A DNA stretch of 5,301 nt from an uncultured Roseovarius sp. (GTDB taxonomy: Bacteria; Pseudomonadota; Alphaproteobacteria; Rhodobacterales; Rhodobacteraceae). Shown here in pieces: positions 1 to 5,301 of this stretch (the first letter of the stretch is position 1; every line of letters starts with the position of its first letter). The DNA lies in assembly GCA_913055965.1 (NCBI GenBank), contig CAJXKX010000178.1:1-5301 (forward strand), given 5' to 3'. The position numbers and the translations under genes were made by a program. A model generated the notes under the pieces. That model was not told the origin of the DNA. It searched no databases and saw only the letters and a program-made list of their open reading frames with translations.

Positions 1-375
1 GAGCCGCCTGAGGCTGATCGGCTCGCCGGTCACCTCGCAATAGCCGTATTCGCCATCCTCGATGCGCCGCAGCGCGGCGTCGATCTTGGCCACGAGCTTG
101 CGTTGGCGGTCGCGGGTGCGCAACTCCAGCGCGCGGTCGGTCTCTTCGCTGGCGCGGTCGGCCACGTCGGGGATCGCCCGCGTCCCGTCCTGCAGCGCCT
201 CGATCGCCTCGCGGCTGCCCTCGAGCAGCTCCAGCCGCCAGCGCACCAGCTTGCGGCGGAAATACTCGAGCTGGCGCTCGTTCATGAACGGCTCGTTTTC
301 CGCGGGCGTGTAATCCTCAGGCAAGAACACTTCGGCTTTCATCTCGATCCCCTCGTCAAGGCCAGTGTCCGGCAT
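1..375 (-). CDS. dksA: DksA-family RNA polymerase-binding transcription factor (3' end beyond window)
   Basis: DksA binds in the secondary channel of RNA polymerase and, with ppGpp, adjusts transcription of rRNA, amino-acid and other promoters in the cytoplasm. 125 codons are visible, open at the window edge. The N-terminal block is followed by FMNERQLEYFRRKL (residues 30-43), closely like E. coli DksA. The coiled-coil tip carries D70-V-A-D73-R-A75, matching the functional DxxDxA motif. The second helix contains LELRTRDRQRKL (84-94), and the zinc-finger start reads GYCEVTGEP (111-119). The first CxxC is therefore C113-E-V-T116, with one cysteine replaced by threonine, as known for zinc-independent or reduced-cysteine DksA proteins. 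I chose the ATG at 375 because GAGGAG lies 6 bases upstream. An in-frame ATG at 342 (MKAEVFLPEDY) also has a G-rich upstream stretch and may be the true start. The gene is divergent from moxR. Family assignment is very secure; the start is not. Confidence 0.95.
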   Translation of the reverse strand, partial: MPDTGLDEGIEMKAEVFLPEDYTPAENEPFMNERQLEYFRRKLVRWRLELLEGSREAIEALQDGTRAIPDVADRASEETDRALELRTRDRQRKLVAKIDAALRRIEDGEYGYCEVTGEPISLRRL

Positions 376-381
376 CGTGAA

Positions 382-387
382 CTCCTC
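382..387 (-). promoter_or_regulatory. Shine-Dalgarno site supporting the upstream dksA start
   Basis: On the minus strand the sequence reads GAGGAG followed by six bases and then ATG at 375. This is near-ideal spacing and favours the longer dksA start over the ATG at 342. The inner start has GAGGGG about 5 bases upstream, so it cannot be excluded. Confidence 0.6.
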
Positions 388-411
388 AGACAGTCGGTGC
401 CTTCGAGCGCT

Positions 412-440
412 CGTCTACACGGGGGGCCGGGGAATGTCAC
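412..440 (-). promoter_or_regulatory. Candidate sigma-70 promoter for dksA
   Basis: Reading the minus strand, GTGACA (440-435) matches the -35 consensus TTGACA at five of six positions. After a 17-base spacer comes TAGACG (417-412), which matches TATAAT at only three of six. Transcription would start near 405, leaving a leader of about 30 bases that contains the GAGGAG ribosome site. The weak -10 is common in GC-rich alphaproteobacteria but keeps confidence low. Found by eye only. Confidence 0.3.
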
Positions 441-457
441 TAGCCAATCACGCGGCA

Positions 458-489
458 TTGATGCGACCCGGCGAAGCGTCTAGGGTCGC
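458..489 (+). promoter_or_regulatory. Candidate moxR promoter overlapped by an inverted repeat
   Basis: TTGATG (458-463) and TAGGGT (481-486) are separated by 17 bases and match the -35 and -10 consensus at four and three of six positions. A perfect 7-base inverted repeat, GCGACCC (463-469) and GGGTCGC (483-489), lies across the same segment. Its arms touch the -35 end and the -10 and are offset by 20 bases, about two helical turns. This could be an operator for a dimeric regulator, or a leader hairpin with a 13-base loop if transcription starts further upstream. Both readings are inference. Confidence 0.25.
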
Positions 490-531
490 GCCACGATTTC
501 GGAATCCGCGCGCGAGAGGGTTGACCCAGGG

Positions 532-1371
532 ATGAAATTCGAAGGCACCGAGGCCTATGTGGCCACCGATGACCTGACCGTCGCGGTCAACGCCGCCGTG
601 ACGCTCGAGCGGCCGCTGCTCGTCAAGGGCGAGCCCGGAACCGGCAAGACCGAACTGGCCCGGCAGGTGGCACAGGCGATGGGCATGCGGCTGATCGAGT
701 GGCACGTGAAATCGACCACGCGCGCGGCGCAGGGCCTCTACGAATACGATGCCGTCTCGCGCCTGCGCGACAGCCAGCTTGGCGACGAGCGCGTGCACGA
801 CGTGGCCAATTACATCCGCCGCGGCAAGCTGTGGGAGGCCTTCGCCGCCGAGGACCGCGTGGTGCTGCTGATCGACGAGATCGACAAGGCCGATATCGAG
901 TTCCCCAACGACCTGTTGCAGGAACTCGACCGCATGGAATTCCACGTCTACGAGACCGGCGAGACCGTGCGCGCGCGCCACCGTCCGGTGATCATCATCA
1001 CCTCGAACAACGAGAAGGAACTGCCCGACGCCTTCCTGCGGCGCTGCTTCTTTCACTATATCCGCTTTCCCGAGGCCGAGACGCTGCGGCGCATCGTCGA
1101 GGTGCATCATCCGGGCATCAAGGACGAGCTTCTCGCCACCGCGCTCACGCAGTTCTACGAAATCCGCGACACGCCGGGGCTCAAGAAGAAACCCTCGACC
1201 TCCGAGGTGCTCGACTGGCTGCGGCTGATTCTCGCGGAAGACCTCGCCCCCGAAGACCTGCGCCGCGACGGCACCGACGCCCTGCCGCGTCTGCACGGGG
1301 CGCTGCTCAAGAACGAGCAGGACGTCCACCTCTTCGAACGCCTCGCCTTCATGGCGCGGCGCGGGCGTTGA
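532..1371 (+). CDS. MoxR-family AAA+ ATPase
   Basis: 279 residues, the usual size of a compact MoxR protein. MoxR ATPases are cytoplasmic hexameric chaperone-like machines that activate or mature partner proteins, often with a von Willebrand factor A (VWA) protein. Visible motifs, in order: Walker A GEPGTGKT (33-40); Walker B VVLLIDE (110-116) followed by IDKAD; sensor 1 in IIITSNNEKELPDAF (154-168, N159/N160); and arginine-finger candidates R170/R171 just before CFFHYIRFP. A C-terminal lid contains KKPSTSEVLDWLRL (219-232), the usual MoxR sensor-2 region. All ATPase residues look intact. The ATG at 532 is preceded by AGAGGG, ending about 11 bases upstream, and by a closer AGGG. The next gene is an AraC regulator rather than the VWA (CoxE-like) gene that often follows this ATPase, so its substrate cannot be inferred. 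The family is certain; the cellular role is unknown. Confidence 0.93.
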   Translation: MKFEGTEAYVATDDLTVAVNAAVTLERPLLVKGEPGTGKTELARQVAQAMGMRLIEWHVKSTTRAAQGLYEYDAVSRLRDSQLGDERVHDVANYIRRGKLWEAFAAEDRVVLLIDEIDKADIEFPNDLLQELDRMEFHVYETGETVRARHRPVIIITSNNEKELPDAFLRRCFFHYIRFPEAETLRRIVEVHHPGIKDELLATALTQFYEIRDTPGLKKKPSTSEVLDWLRLILAEDLAPEDLRRDGTDALPRLHGALLKNEQDVHLFERLAFMARRGR

Positions 1372-1391
1372 ATTTCCAGAAACAGGCATTT

Positions 1392-1457
1392 CTTCCCTGA
1401 CATTCGCCCCGATCCGTGTCACCTGTAGTCCAAAGGCGATCTTTCGGATCAGGGAGG
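1392..1457 (+). promoter_or_regulatory. Possible leader helix masking the araC ribosome-binding site
   Basis: CTTCCCTGA (1392-1400) can pair with TCAGGGAGG (1449-1457) over nine positions with one G-U wobble. The second arm contains AGGGAGG, the Shine-Dalgarno site 5 bases before the araC ATG. A second arm pair, GATCCG (1411-1416) and CGGATC (1445-1450), partly competes for the same bases. The mask would exist only in transcripts that begin upstream of 1392, for example read-through from moxR. It is a folding possibility seen by eye, not a demonstrated regulator. Confidence 0.2.
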
Positions 1458-1462
1458 GGCGC

Positions 1463-2269
1463 ATGAATCACGCGACGGTGATGACGCTCGTGCAATGGGC
1501 GCACGGGGATGAATGGCGGCTCACGCTGCAGCATTCCCGCCCCCGGCACGCGCTCGTCTGGATGACGCGCGGACAGGGCATCGCCGTGGTCGAGGGGGTG
1601 CGCCGCGGCATCGGTGTGCACAATGCGCTGGTGCTGCCCGCCGGCACGATGTTCGCGATCGACCCGGGCAAGACGGGATTCGGCCTCGTCTGCGAAATGC
1701 CCTCGCAGGCCGCCGCCCCCATGCCCGACCGCCCGCATCACCTGCGCATCCGCGATGTGATGAGCCAGAACGAACTGACCGCGATCTTCGAGGCGATGCA
1801 GCGCGAACAGAACGACGCGCGCCCGTTCTCCGAAGAGGCGGTGGACGCGCAGGCGGCACTGATGAGCGTCTGGCTGCGCCGCGCGATGCTCGCGCAGCCC
1901 GAAGAGCCCGCCGCGGGGGCCGCCGAACGGCTGGTGCGCGCCTATGCGGCGCTGATCGAGCGCCACCATGCCGGCACGCGCAGCATGGCCGACCATGCCC
2001 GCACCCTGGGCGTGACGCCCACCCACCTCACGCGGGTCTGCCGCCGCCTGTCGGGGCTGAGTGCCGCCGAGTTGCTCACCGAGCGCAGCCTGCACGCCGC
2101 GCGCGAGCTGATCGAGGCGGGCGAGCGGCCGATGGCGCAGATCGCCGCCGAACTGGGCTTCGGCAGTGCCGCCTATTTCTCGCGCTTCATCCTCCACCAC
2201 ACCGGCAAGACCCCGTCCGACCTGCGCGCCGCCGCCCGCGCGCGCACCCCGTCGCGACAGGTGATCTGA
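1463..2269 (+). CDS. AraC-family transcriptional regulator with N-terminal cupin domain
   Basis: 268 residues, a typical AraC/XylS-family length. The N-terminal half (about 10-80) is rich in short beta strands and reads like a cupin sensor domain, with GQGIAVVEG (37-45) and ALVLPAGTMFAI (55-66), where effector binding would occur. A helical linker (about 95-150) follows. The C-terminal DNA-binding domain holds two helix-turn-helix units: SMADHARTLGVTPTHLTRVCRRL (about 174-196, key residues L182, T185, L189, F-type position replaced by C193) and IAAELGFGSAAYFSRF (227-242), the most diagnostic AraC motif, followed by GKTPSDLR (248-255). The ATG has AGGGAGG 5 bases upstream. The solute-binding protein gene starts 84 bases after the stop codon in the same direction, so control of that gene is a reasonable guess. 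Effector and target are unknown. Confidence 0.93.
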   Translation: MNHATVMTLVQWAHGDEWRLTLQHSRPRHALVWMTRGQGIAVVEGVRRGIGVHNALVLPAGTMFAIDPGKTGFGLVCEMPSQAAAPMPDRPHHLRIRDVMSQNELTAIFEAMQREQNDARPFSEEAVDAQAALMSVWLRRAMLAQPEEPAAGAAERLVRAYAALIERHHAGTRSMADHARTLGVTPTHLTRVCRRLSGLSAAELLTERSLHAARELIEAGERPMAQIAAELGFGSAAYFSRFILHHTGKTPSDLRAAARARTPSRQVI

Positions 2270-2273
2270 GCGC

Positions 2274-2316
2274 GGTTCGCCCCCGAACCCGGGTTGCGCG
2301 CCCGGGTCTGCCGGGC
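2274..2316 (+). promoter_or_regulatory. Three overlapping alternative hairpins in the araC to binding-protein gap
   Basis: Five bases after the araC stop codon lie three perfect stems. H1 is GGTTCG/CGAACC (2274-2279 with 2284-2289, loop CCCC). H2 is ACCCGGG/CCCGGGT (2287-2293 with 2301-2307, 7-base loop). H3 is GCCCGG/CCGGGC (2300-2305 with 2311-2316, loop GTCTG). The 3' arm of H1 overlaps the 5' arm of H2, and the 3' arm of H2 overlaps the 5' arm of H3. H1 plus H3 and H2 alone are therefore mutually exclusive folds. H3 is followed by TCTAATG rather than a T run, so a standard intrinsic terminator is not supported. The segment also contains a 10-base DNA palindrome, AACCCGGGTT (2286-2295). 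Confidence 0.35.
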
Positions 2317-2353
2317 TCTAATGACGCATGACCCCCAGACGAGAGAATCCGCC

Positions 2354-4012
2354 ATGACGCGCCCTGCCCCGCCCCGCCATCCCGGACTCGCCACGCTGTG
2401 CGACGACCTGCGCGCGGGCCGGATGGGGCGACGGGCGTTTCTCGGCCATGCCACCGCGCTCGGGCTCGGGGCGGGGGCGGCGCTGTCGCTGGCCGGGTTG
2501 CCGGGCGCGGCGCGGGCCCAAGCCCGCATCGCCCCGGGCGGCACGCTGCGCATCCAGCAGAACGTCAAGCCGCTCGGCGACCCGCGCAGCTTCGACTGGA
2601 GCGAGATGGGCAACCAGACCCGCGGCTTCCTCGAATACCTGGTCGAATACCGCCGCGACGGCACGTTTCACGGCATGCTGCTCAAGGGCTGGGACGTCAA
2701 CGCGGACGCCACGCGCTATACCCTGCGCCTGCGCCCCGGCGTGCGCTGGAACAATGGCGATGCGTTCACCGCCGGTGATGTCGCCCACAACATCGCCCGC
2801 TGGTGCGACAGCGTGGTGCCCGGCAATTCGATGGCGAGCCGCTTTGCGGCGCTGATCGACCTTGCCACCGGTCAGGCGCGCGAGGGCGCGATCGAGGTCA
2901 CCGATCCTCTCACCGTGACGCTGCACCTTCTGCGCCCCGACATCTCGCTCATCGCCCACATGTCGGATTACCCCGCCGCCATCGTGCACCCGAGCTACGA
3001 GGGCGGCGATCCCTTCGCCCACGGTATCGGCACCGGGCCGTTCCGCCCGGTCAGCCTGGCGGTGGGCGAGCGCTGCGTGCTCGAACGGCACCCGGAGCAC
3101 GACTGGTGGGGAACAGAGGTGTTCGGCGGCCCCTGGCTCGACCGGGTGGATTTCATCGACCTTGGCACCAATCCCACCACCTGGCTTGCCGCCGCCGAGG
3201 CGGACGAGATCGACCTGCTCTACGAGAGCGTCGGGGCCTTCATCCCGGCGATGGATTCCATCGGCTGGACGGCGACCCGCGTCGAGAGCGCCGCCACCAT
3301 CGTCTTTCGCGGCGCGCAGACCGCGCGGATGGTCGGCACCAACCCCTATTCCCGCCGCGACGTGCGCCGTGCGCTCGCGCTGGCGGTGGACAACGCGATC
3401 TGCCTCGAACTCGGCCACGAGGGCCGCGGCACCGTCGCCGCCAACGATCACGTGAGCCCCCTGCACCCCGCCCATGCCGATCTCGGATCGGCGGAACACG
3501 ACCCCGCCGAGGCGCGCCGCCTCGTCACCGAGGCGGGGCTCATGGGCTTCAAGCACGAGCTTGTCACCCTCGATGACGAGTGGCAGCGCTACAGCGGCGA
3601 CGCGGTGGCCGCGCAGCTGCGCGATGCCGGGCTGCGGGTCGAGCGGCGCATCCTGCCGGGGGCGAGCTTCTGGGCCAACTGGCGCGACTACCCGTTTTCC
3701 GGCACGCAATGGAATCACCGCCCCCTCGCGCTGCAGGTTCTGGGGCTCGCCTATCGCTCGGACGCGGCGTGGAACGAGAGCGGTTTCGCGAATGCCGAAT
3801 TCGACGCGCTGCTCGACGAGGCCAACGCGCTCTTCGATGCCGAGGCGCGCCGCCGGGTGATGGCGCGGCTGCAGGCGATCCTGCGTGCCGAAGGGGTGAT
3901 GATCCAGCCCTATTGGCGCGACCTGCACAACCATCACAACGGCCGCCTCGTCAATGCCGCCAAGCATCCGGCCCACGAAATCCATCTCTACCGGATCGGG
4001 TTCGCCGCCTGA
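2354..4012 (+). CDS. ABC transporter solute-binding protein, family 5 (peptide/nickel type), Tat-like signal
   Basis: 552 residues, normal for a family-5 periplasmic binding protein (DppA/OppA-like), which captures a ligand and delivers it to an ABC importer. The N-terminus has GRRAFLG (25-31), then a hydrophobic run of Ala/Gly/Leu (32-50) and ARA-Q (53-56) as a likely cleavage site. This is a Tat-type export signal implying folding before export. Family signatures include YTLRLRPGVRWNNGDAFTAG (122-141) followed by DVAHNI, GIGTGPFRP (224-232), PYSRRDVRRALALAVD (331-346) and FANAEFDALLDEA (478-490). I chose ATG 2354 because GAGAG lies about 9 bases upstream and the signal peptide then has normal length. 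In-frame TTG 2294 and ATG 2321 lack ribosome sites. No permease or ATPase gene lies nearby, and the next gene is convergent. The ligand (peptide, nickel, opine, sugar or other) cannot be told from sequence. Confidence 0.94.
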   Translation: MTRPAPPRHPGLATLCDDLRAGRMGRRAFLGHATALGLGAGAALSLAGLPGAARAQARIAPGGTLRIQQNVKPLGDPRSFDWSEMGNQTRGFLEYLVEYRRDGTFHGMLLKGWDVNADATRYTLRLRPGVRWNNGDAFTAGDVAHNIARWCDSVVPGNSMASRFAALIDLATGQAREGAIEVTDPLTVTLHLLRPDISLIAHMSDYPAAIVHPSYEGGDPFAHGIGTGPFRPVSLAVGERCVLERHPEHDWWGTEVFGGPWLDRVDFIDLGTNPTTWLAAAEADEIDLLYESVGAFIPAMDSIGWTATRVESAATIVFRGAQTARMVGTNPYSRRDVRRALALAVDNAICLELGHEGRGTVAANDHVSPLHPAHADLGSAEHDPAEARRLVTEAGLMGFKHELVTLDDEWQRYSGDAVAAQLRDAGLRVERRILPGASFWANWRDYPFSGTQWNHRPLALQVLGLAYRSDAAWNESGFANAEFDALLDEANALFDAEARRRVMARLQAILRAEGVMIQPYWRDLHNHHNGRLVNAAKHPAHEIHLYRIGFAA

Positions 4013-4023
4013 GCGCGGCGGCG
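4003..4023. terminator. Possible hairpin between convergent genes
   Basis: CGCCGCC (4003-4009) and GGCGGCG (4017-4023) form a perfect 7-base stem with a 7-base loop. The stem includes the last codons of the binding-protein gene and its stop codon, and ends just before the stop of the transglycosylase gene at 4026. The position suits a two-way terminator for genes only 13 bases apart, but neither side has a T run. It may only slow the polymerase, or be chance in GC-rich coding DNA. Confidence 0.25.
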
Positions 4024-4025
4024 GG

Positions 4026-4634
4026 TCAGCTTCCCAGGATCACGCGCACGTAGTCGCGGGTCTCGCGATAAGGCGGCACGCCGCCATGTTTCTCGACCGC
4101 GCCGGGCCCGGCATTATAAGCCGCGAGCGCCAGCCGCCACGTGCCGAACTTGCGATACTGCTCGGCGAGATAGCGCGCCCCGCCCTCGAGGTTCTGCCGC
4201 GGATCGCGGGGGTCGACCCCCAGCAGGCGCGCCGTGTCCGGCATGAGCTGCGCCAGCCCCAGCGCCCCCTTGTGCGAGACCGCATCCGCGCGCCAGCCCG
4301 ATTCCTGCTGCACCAGCCGCAGAAACAGGTGCTCGGGGATGCCGTGGCGGCGCGCCGCCTGCCTGGCCATTTCGAGATAGGGTCCGCGATAGGCCCCGCG
4401 GAACATCGGCGACGGCGACAGATCGCCCCACATGGTCGGGGTGACGAATCCCGGCCGCTCGAGCCGGATCGTGCTCTTGCTGGCCTGCTGCTGGCGCCGG
4501 TCGAGCACGCGCGCCTGGCTCTTGAACACGTCGAGCCGCCCCTTGGTCGAGAGCGTGTCGCCCACGGCGATCTGCGGCCCCGCAGCCATGCAAGCCGCCA
4601 AGACGGCACGCAGCGCACCTTGCTTCCAGCGCAT
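4026..4634 (-). CDS. Small lytic transglycosylase, SLT-domain (Slt70/LysM-free type)
   Basis: 202 residues from the ATG at 4634. SLT-type lytic transglycosylases cleave the MurNAc-GlcNAc bond of peptidoglycan in the periplasm, leaving 1,6-anhydro-MurNAc ends. The N-terminus is basic with a short hydrophobic run (about 7-24), an export signal; L12-A-A-C15 resembles a lipobox. After a Ser/Gln/Arg-rich linker (27-80), the catalytic domain spans about 85-200. It has QQESGWRADAVS (109-120) with catalytic Glu111, GALGLAQLMP (123-132), the NLEGGARYL block (148-156) and AYNAGPGAVEKHGGVPPY (172-189), all standard SLT motifs and all intact. An in-frame GTG at 4682 would add 16 residues but lies ahead of the signal sequence. 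The ATG at 4634 has only an overly close AAGGGG and a GGGGG further up, so the start is uncertain. It converges with the binding-protein gene and diverges from ssb. Confidence 0.93.
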   Translation of the reverse strand: MRWKQGALRAVLAACMAAGPQIAVGDTLSTKGRLDVFKSQARVLDRRQQQASKSTIRLERPGFVTPTMWGDLSPSPMFRGAYRGPYLEMARQAARRHGIPEHLFLRLVQQESGWRADAVSHKGALGLAQLMPDTARLLGVDPRDPRQNLEGGARYLAEQYRKFGTWRLALAAYNAGPGAVEKHGGVPPYRETRDYVRVILGS

Positions 4635-4822
4635 CCCCTTCGACCCCCAGATCCGTTTCCGCGCAACAATACAAATTTCCACACGATTTTCGAGCCTTTT
4701 CCGATCTGGCCCCGCAAGCGCGCGGGAAATCGCCGCTGCCGCGCGAATTTTAACCTTTCCTTCACGCTGTTGCGGTGGTGTAACCGGGAGCGATACGCAA
4801 CGGCGAGAACAAGGAGGGCGCG
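4635..4822. other. Divergent intergenic region between transglycosylase and ssb
   Basis: 188 bases that must hold the promoters of both divergent genes. It is visibly more A/T-rich than the surrounding DNA around 4670-4700 and 4745-4765. On the minus strand, TAAAAT (4752-4747) matches the -10 consensus at five of six, but the hexamer 17 bases upstream is not -35-like. On the plus strand, TTGCGG (4770-4775) and GATACG (4792-4797) with a 16-base spacer are only half-matches. I see no paired GTTC/GAAC alphaproteobacterial LexA box, so no promoter or SOS operator is called. Confidence 0.5.
4811..4817 (+). promoter_or_regulatory. Full-consensus ribosome-binding site of ssb
   Basis: AAGGAGG, a complete anti-16S match, lies 5 bases before the ssb ATG at 4823. 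It fixes the start and suggests strong translation, as expected for an abundant DNA-binding protein. Confidence 0.85.
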
Positions 4823-5301
4823 ATGGCCGGCTCCGTCAACAAGGTGATCCTGATCGGCAACTTGGGCCGCGACCCGGAAGTGCGGACGTTCCAGAACGGG
4901 GGCAAGGTGTGCAACCTGCGCATCGCCACGTCCGAGACGTGGAAGGATCGCAACACCGGCGAACGGCGCGAGCGGACCGAATGGCATTCGGTCGCGATCT
5001 TCTCCGAACCGCTGGCGCGCGTGGCCGAGCAATACCTGCGCAAGGGCTCGAAAGTGTATATCGAGGGCCAGCTTGAAACCCGCAAATGGCAGGACCAGTC
5101 CGGTCAGGACCGCTACAGCACCGAGGTCGTGCTGCGCCCCTACCGCAGCGAGCTGACCATGCTCGACGGGCGCGGCGATGGCGGCGGCGGCGGCGGCGGC
5201 AATTACGGGGGCGGCGGCTATGGCGGCGACCGCGATCCGGGCTATGGCGGCGGCGATTACGGTGGCGGCGGTGCCCCGGCGGGGCGCCCCTCCGGCGACA
5301 T
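4823..5301 (+). CDS. ssb: Single-stranded DNA-binding protein SSB (3' end beyond window)
   Basis: SSB coats single-stranded DNA during replication, recombination and repair and recruits partner enzymes through its acidic C-terminal tip. 159 codons are visible, running off the edge. The OB-fold domain spans residues 1-114, beginning MAGSVNKVILIGNLGRDPEV. Characteristic segments are KVCNLRIATSETW (28-40), RRERTEWHSVAIF (48-60) and LRKGSKVYIEGQLETRKW (72-89). W40, W54, F60 and W89 lie at positions used for stacking on DNA bases. From about 115 a disordered linker begins, very rich in Gly with Tyr and Asp, including seven GGC codons in a row (5180-5200). The expected DDDIPF-like tip is not yet reached, so about 10 to 20 residues are probably missing. 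Start is certain because of the full AAGGAGG site. The divergent neighbour is the lytic transglycosylase. Confidence 0.97.
   Translation, partial: MAGSVNKVILIGNLGRDPEVRTFQNGGKVCNLRIATSETWKDRNTGERRERTEWHSVAIFSEPLARVAEQYLRKGSKVYIEGQLETRKWQDQSGQDRYSTEVVLRPYRSELTMLDGRGDGGGGGGGNYGGGGYGGDRDPGYGGGDYGGGGAPAGRPSGD
5180..5200 (+). repeat. (GGC)7 trinucleotide tract in the ssb linker
   Basis: Seven perfect in-frame GGC codons encode Gly120-Gly126. Further Gly-rich units follow with Tyr at 128, 133, 141 and 146. A pure trinucleotide run can gain or lose units by slippage without shifting frame, so linker length may vary between strains. Confidence 0.8.

Noticed and set aside
404..531. Intrinsic terminator between dksA and moxR
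   Set aside because: The genes are divergent, so no terminator is expected, and the stems found have no T run.
448..1464. 338-codon open frame on the minus strand opposite moxR
   Set aside because: High-GC codon bias leaves antisense frames open. The protein has no recognisable motif, while the plus strand carries complete Walker A, Walker B and sensor motifs.
1349..2200. 283-codon minus-strand frame opposite araC
   Set aside because: It is another shadow frame, with low-complexity Arg/Gly/His content and no domain, and the AraC motifs are on the other strand.
1513..2331. 272-codon plus-strand frame overlapping araC
   Set aside because: Out-of-frame Arg/Ala/Pro-rich translation typical of GC-rich coding DNA; no ribosome site or motif.
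2321..2353. Upstream ATG as the true start (or a leader peptide) of the binding-protein gene
   Set aside because: It is in frame with 2354, so it cannot be a separate leader peptide, and it has no ribosome-binding site; starting at 2354 gives a GAGAG site and a normal signal length.
2318..3985. 555-codon open frame on the minus strand opposite the solute-binding protein
   Set aside because: A codon-bias shadow. Its length is striking, but composition is Ala/Gly/Arg/His-rich and no family motif is seen; the sense frame is an unmistakable family-5 binding protein.
4683..4822. LexA/SOS box upstream of ssb
   Set aside because: The alphaproteobacterial pattern needs two direct GTTC or GAAC elements 7 bases apart; only a lone GAAC (4807-4810) is present.

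Overview
The window looks like chromosomal DNA from a high-GC alphaproteobacterium, most likely of the family Rhodobacteraceae. Three things point there: strong G/C preference at third codon positions throughout, a DksA with a CxxT half-finger, and an SSB with a Gly/Tyr-rich linker. There are no phage genes, insertion sequences, tRNA/rRNA genes or CRISPR repeats. Six protein genes are supported; the two at the edges are cut by the window.

Layout. A dksA-type transcription factor gene (minus strand, 3' end missing) lies at 1-375. It is divergent, across about 156 bp, from a MoxR-family AAA+ ATPase gene (532-1371). About 90 bp on, in the same direction, come an AraC-family regulator (1463-2269) and then, after an 84-bp gap, a family-5 (peptide/nickel type) ABC solute-binding protein with a Tat-like signal (2354-4012). 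A small lytic transglycosylase gene (4634 down to 4026, minus) converges on the binding-protein gene with only 13 bp between the stop codons. Finally, ssb (from 4823, plus, C-terminus missing) diverges from the transglycosylase gene.

How the genes relate. dksA (stringent-response transcription control), ssb (replication and repair) and the transglycosylase (cell-wall turnover) are housekeeping genes. The accessory-looking part is the middle. A MoxR ATPase lacks the VWA partner gene that usually follows it. An AraC regulator sits directly upstream of a solute-binding protein with no permease or ATPase gene in the window. The simplest reading is that the AraC protein senses a nutrient and controls the binding protein, which feeds a transporter encoded elsewhere; this is inference.

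I see no convincing new multi-gene system. The best leads are in the intergenic gaps: a chain of three overlapping, mutually exclusive hairpins between araC and the binding-protein gene, an inverted repeat lying over a candidate moxR promoter, and a possible base-paired block on the araC ribosome-binding site. In DNA this GC-rich such structures can arise by chance and need comparative support.
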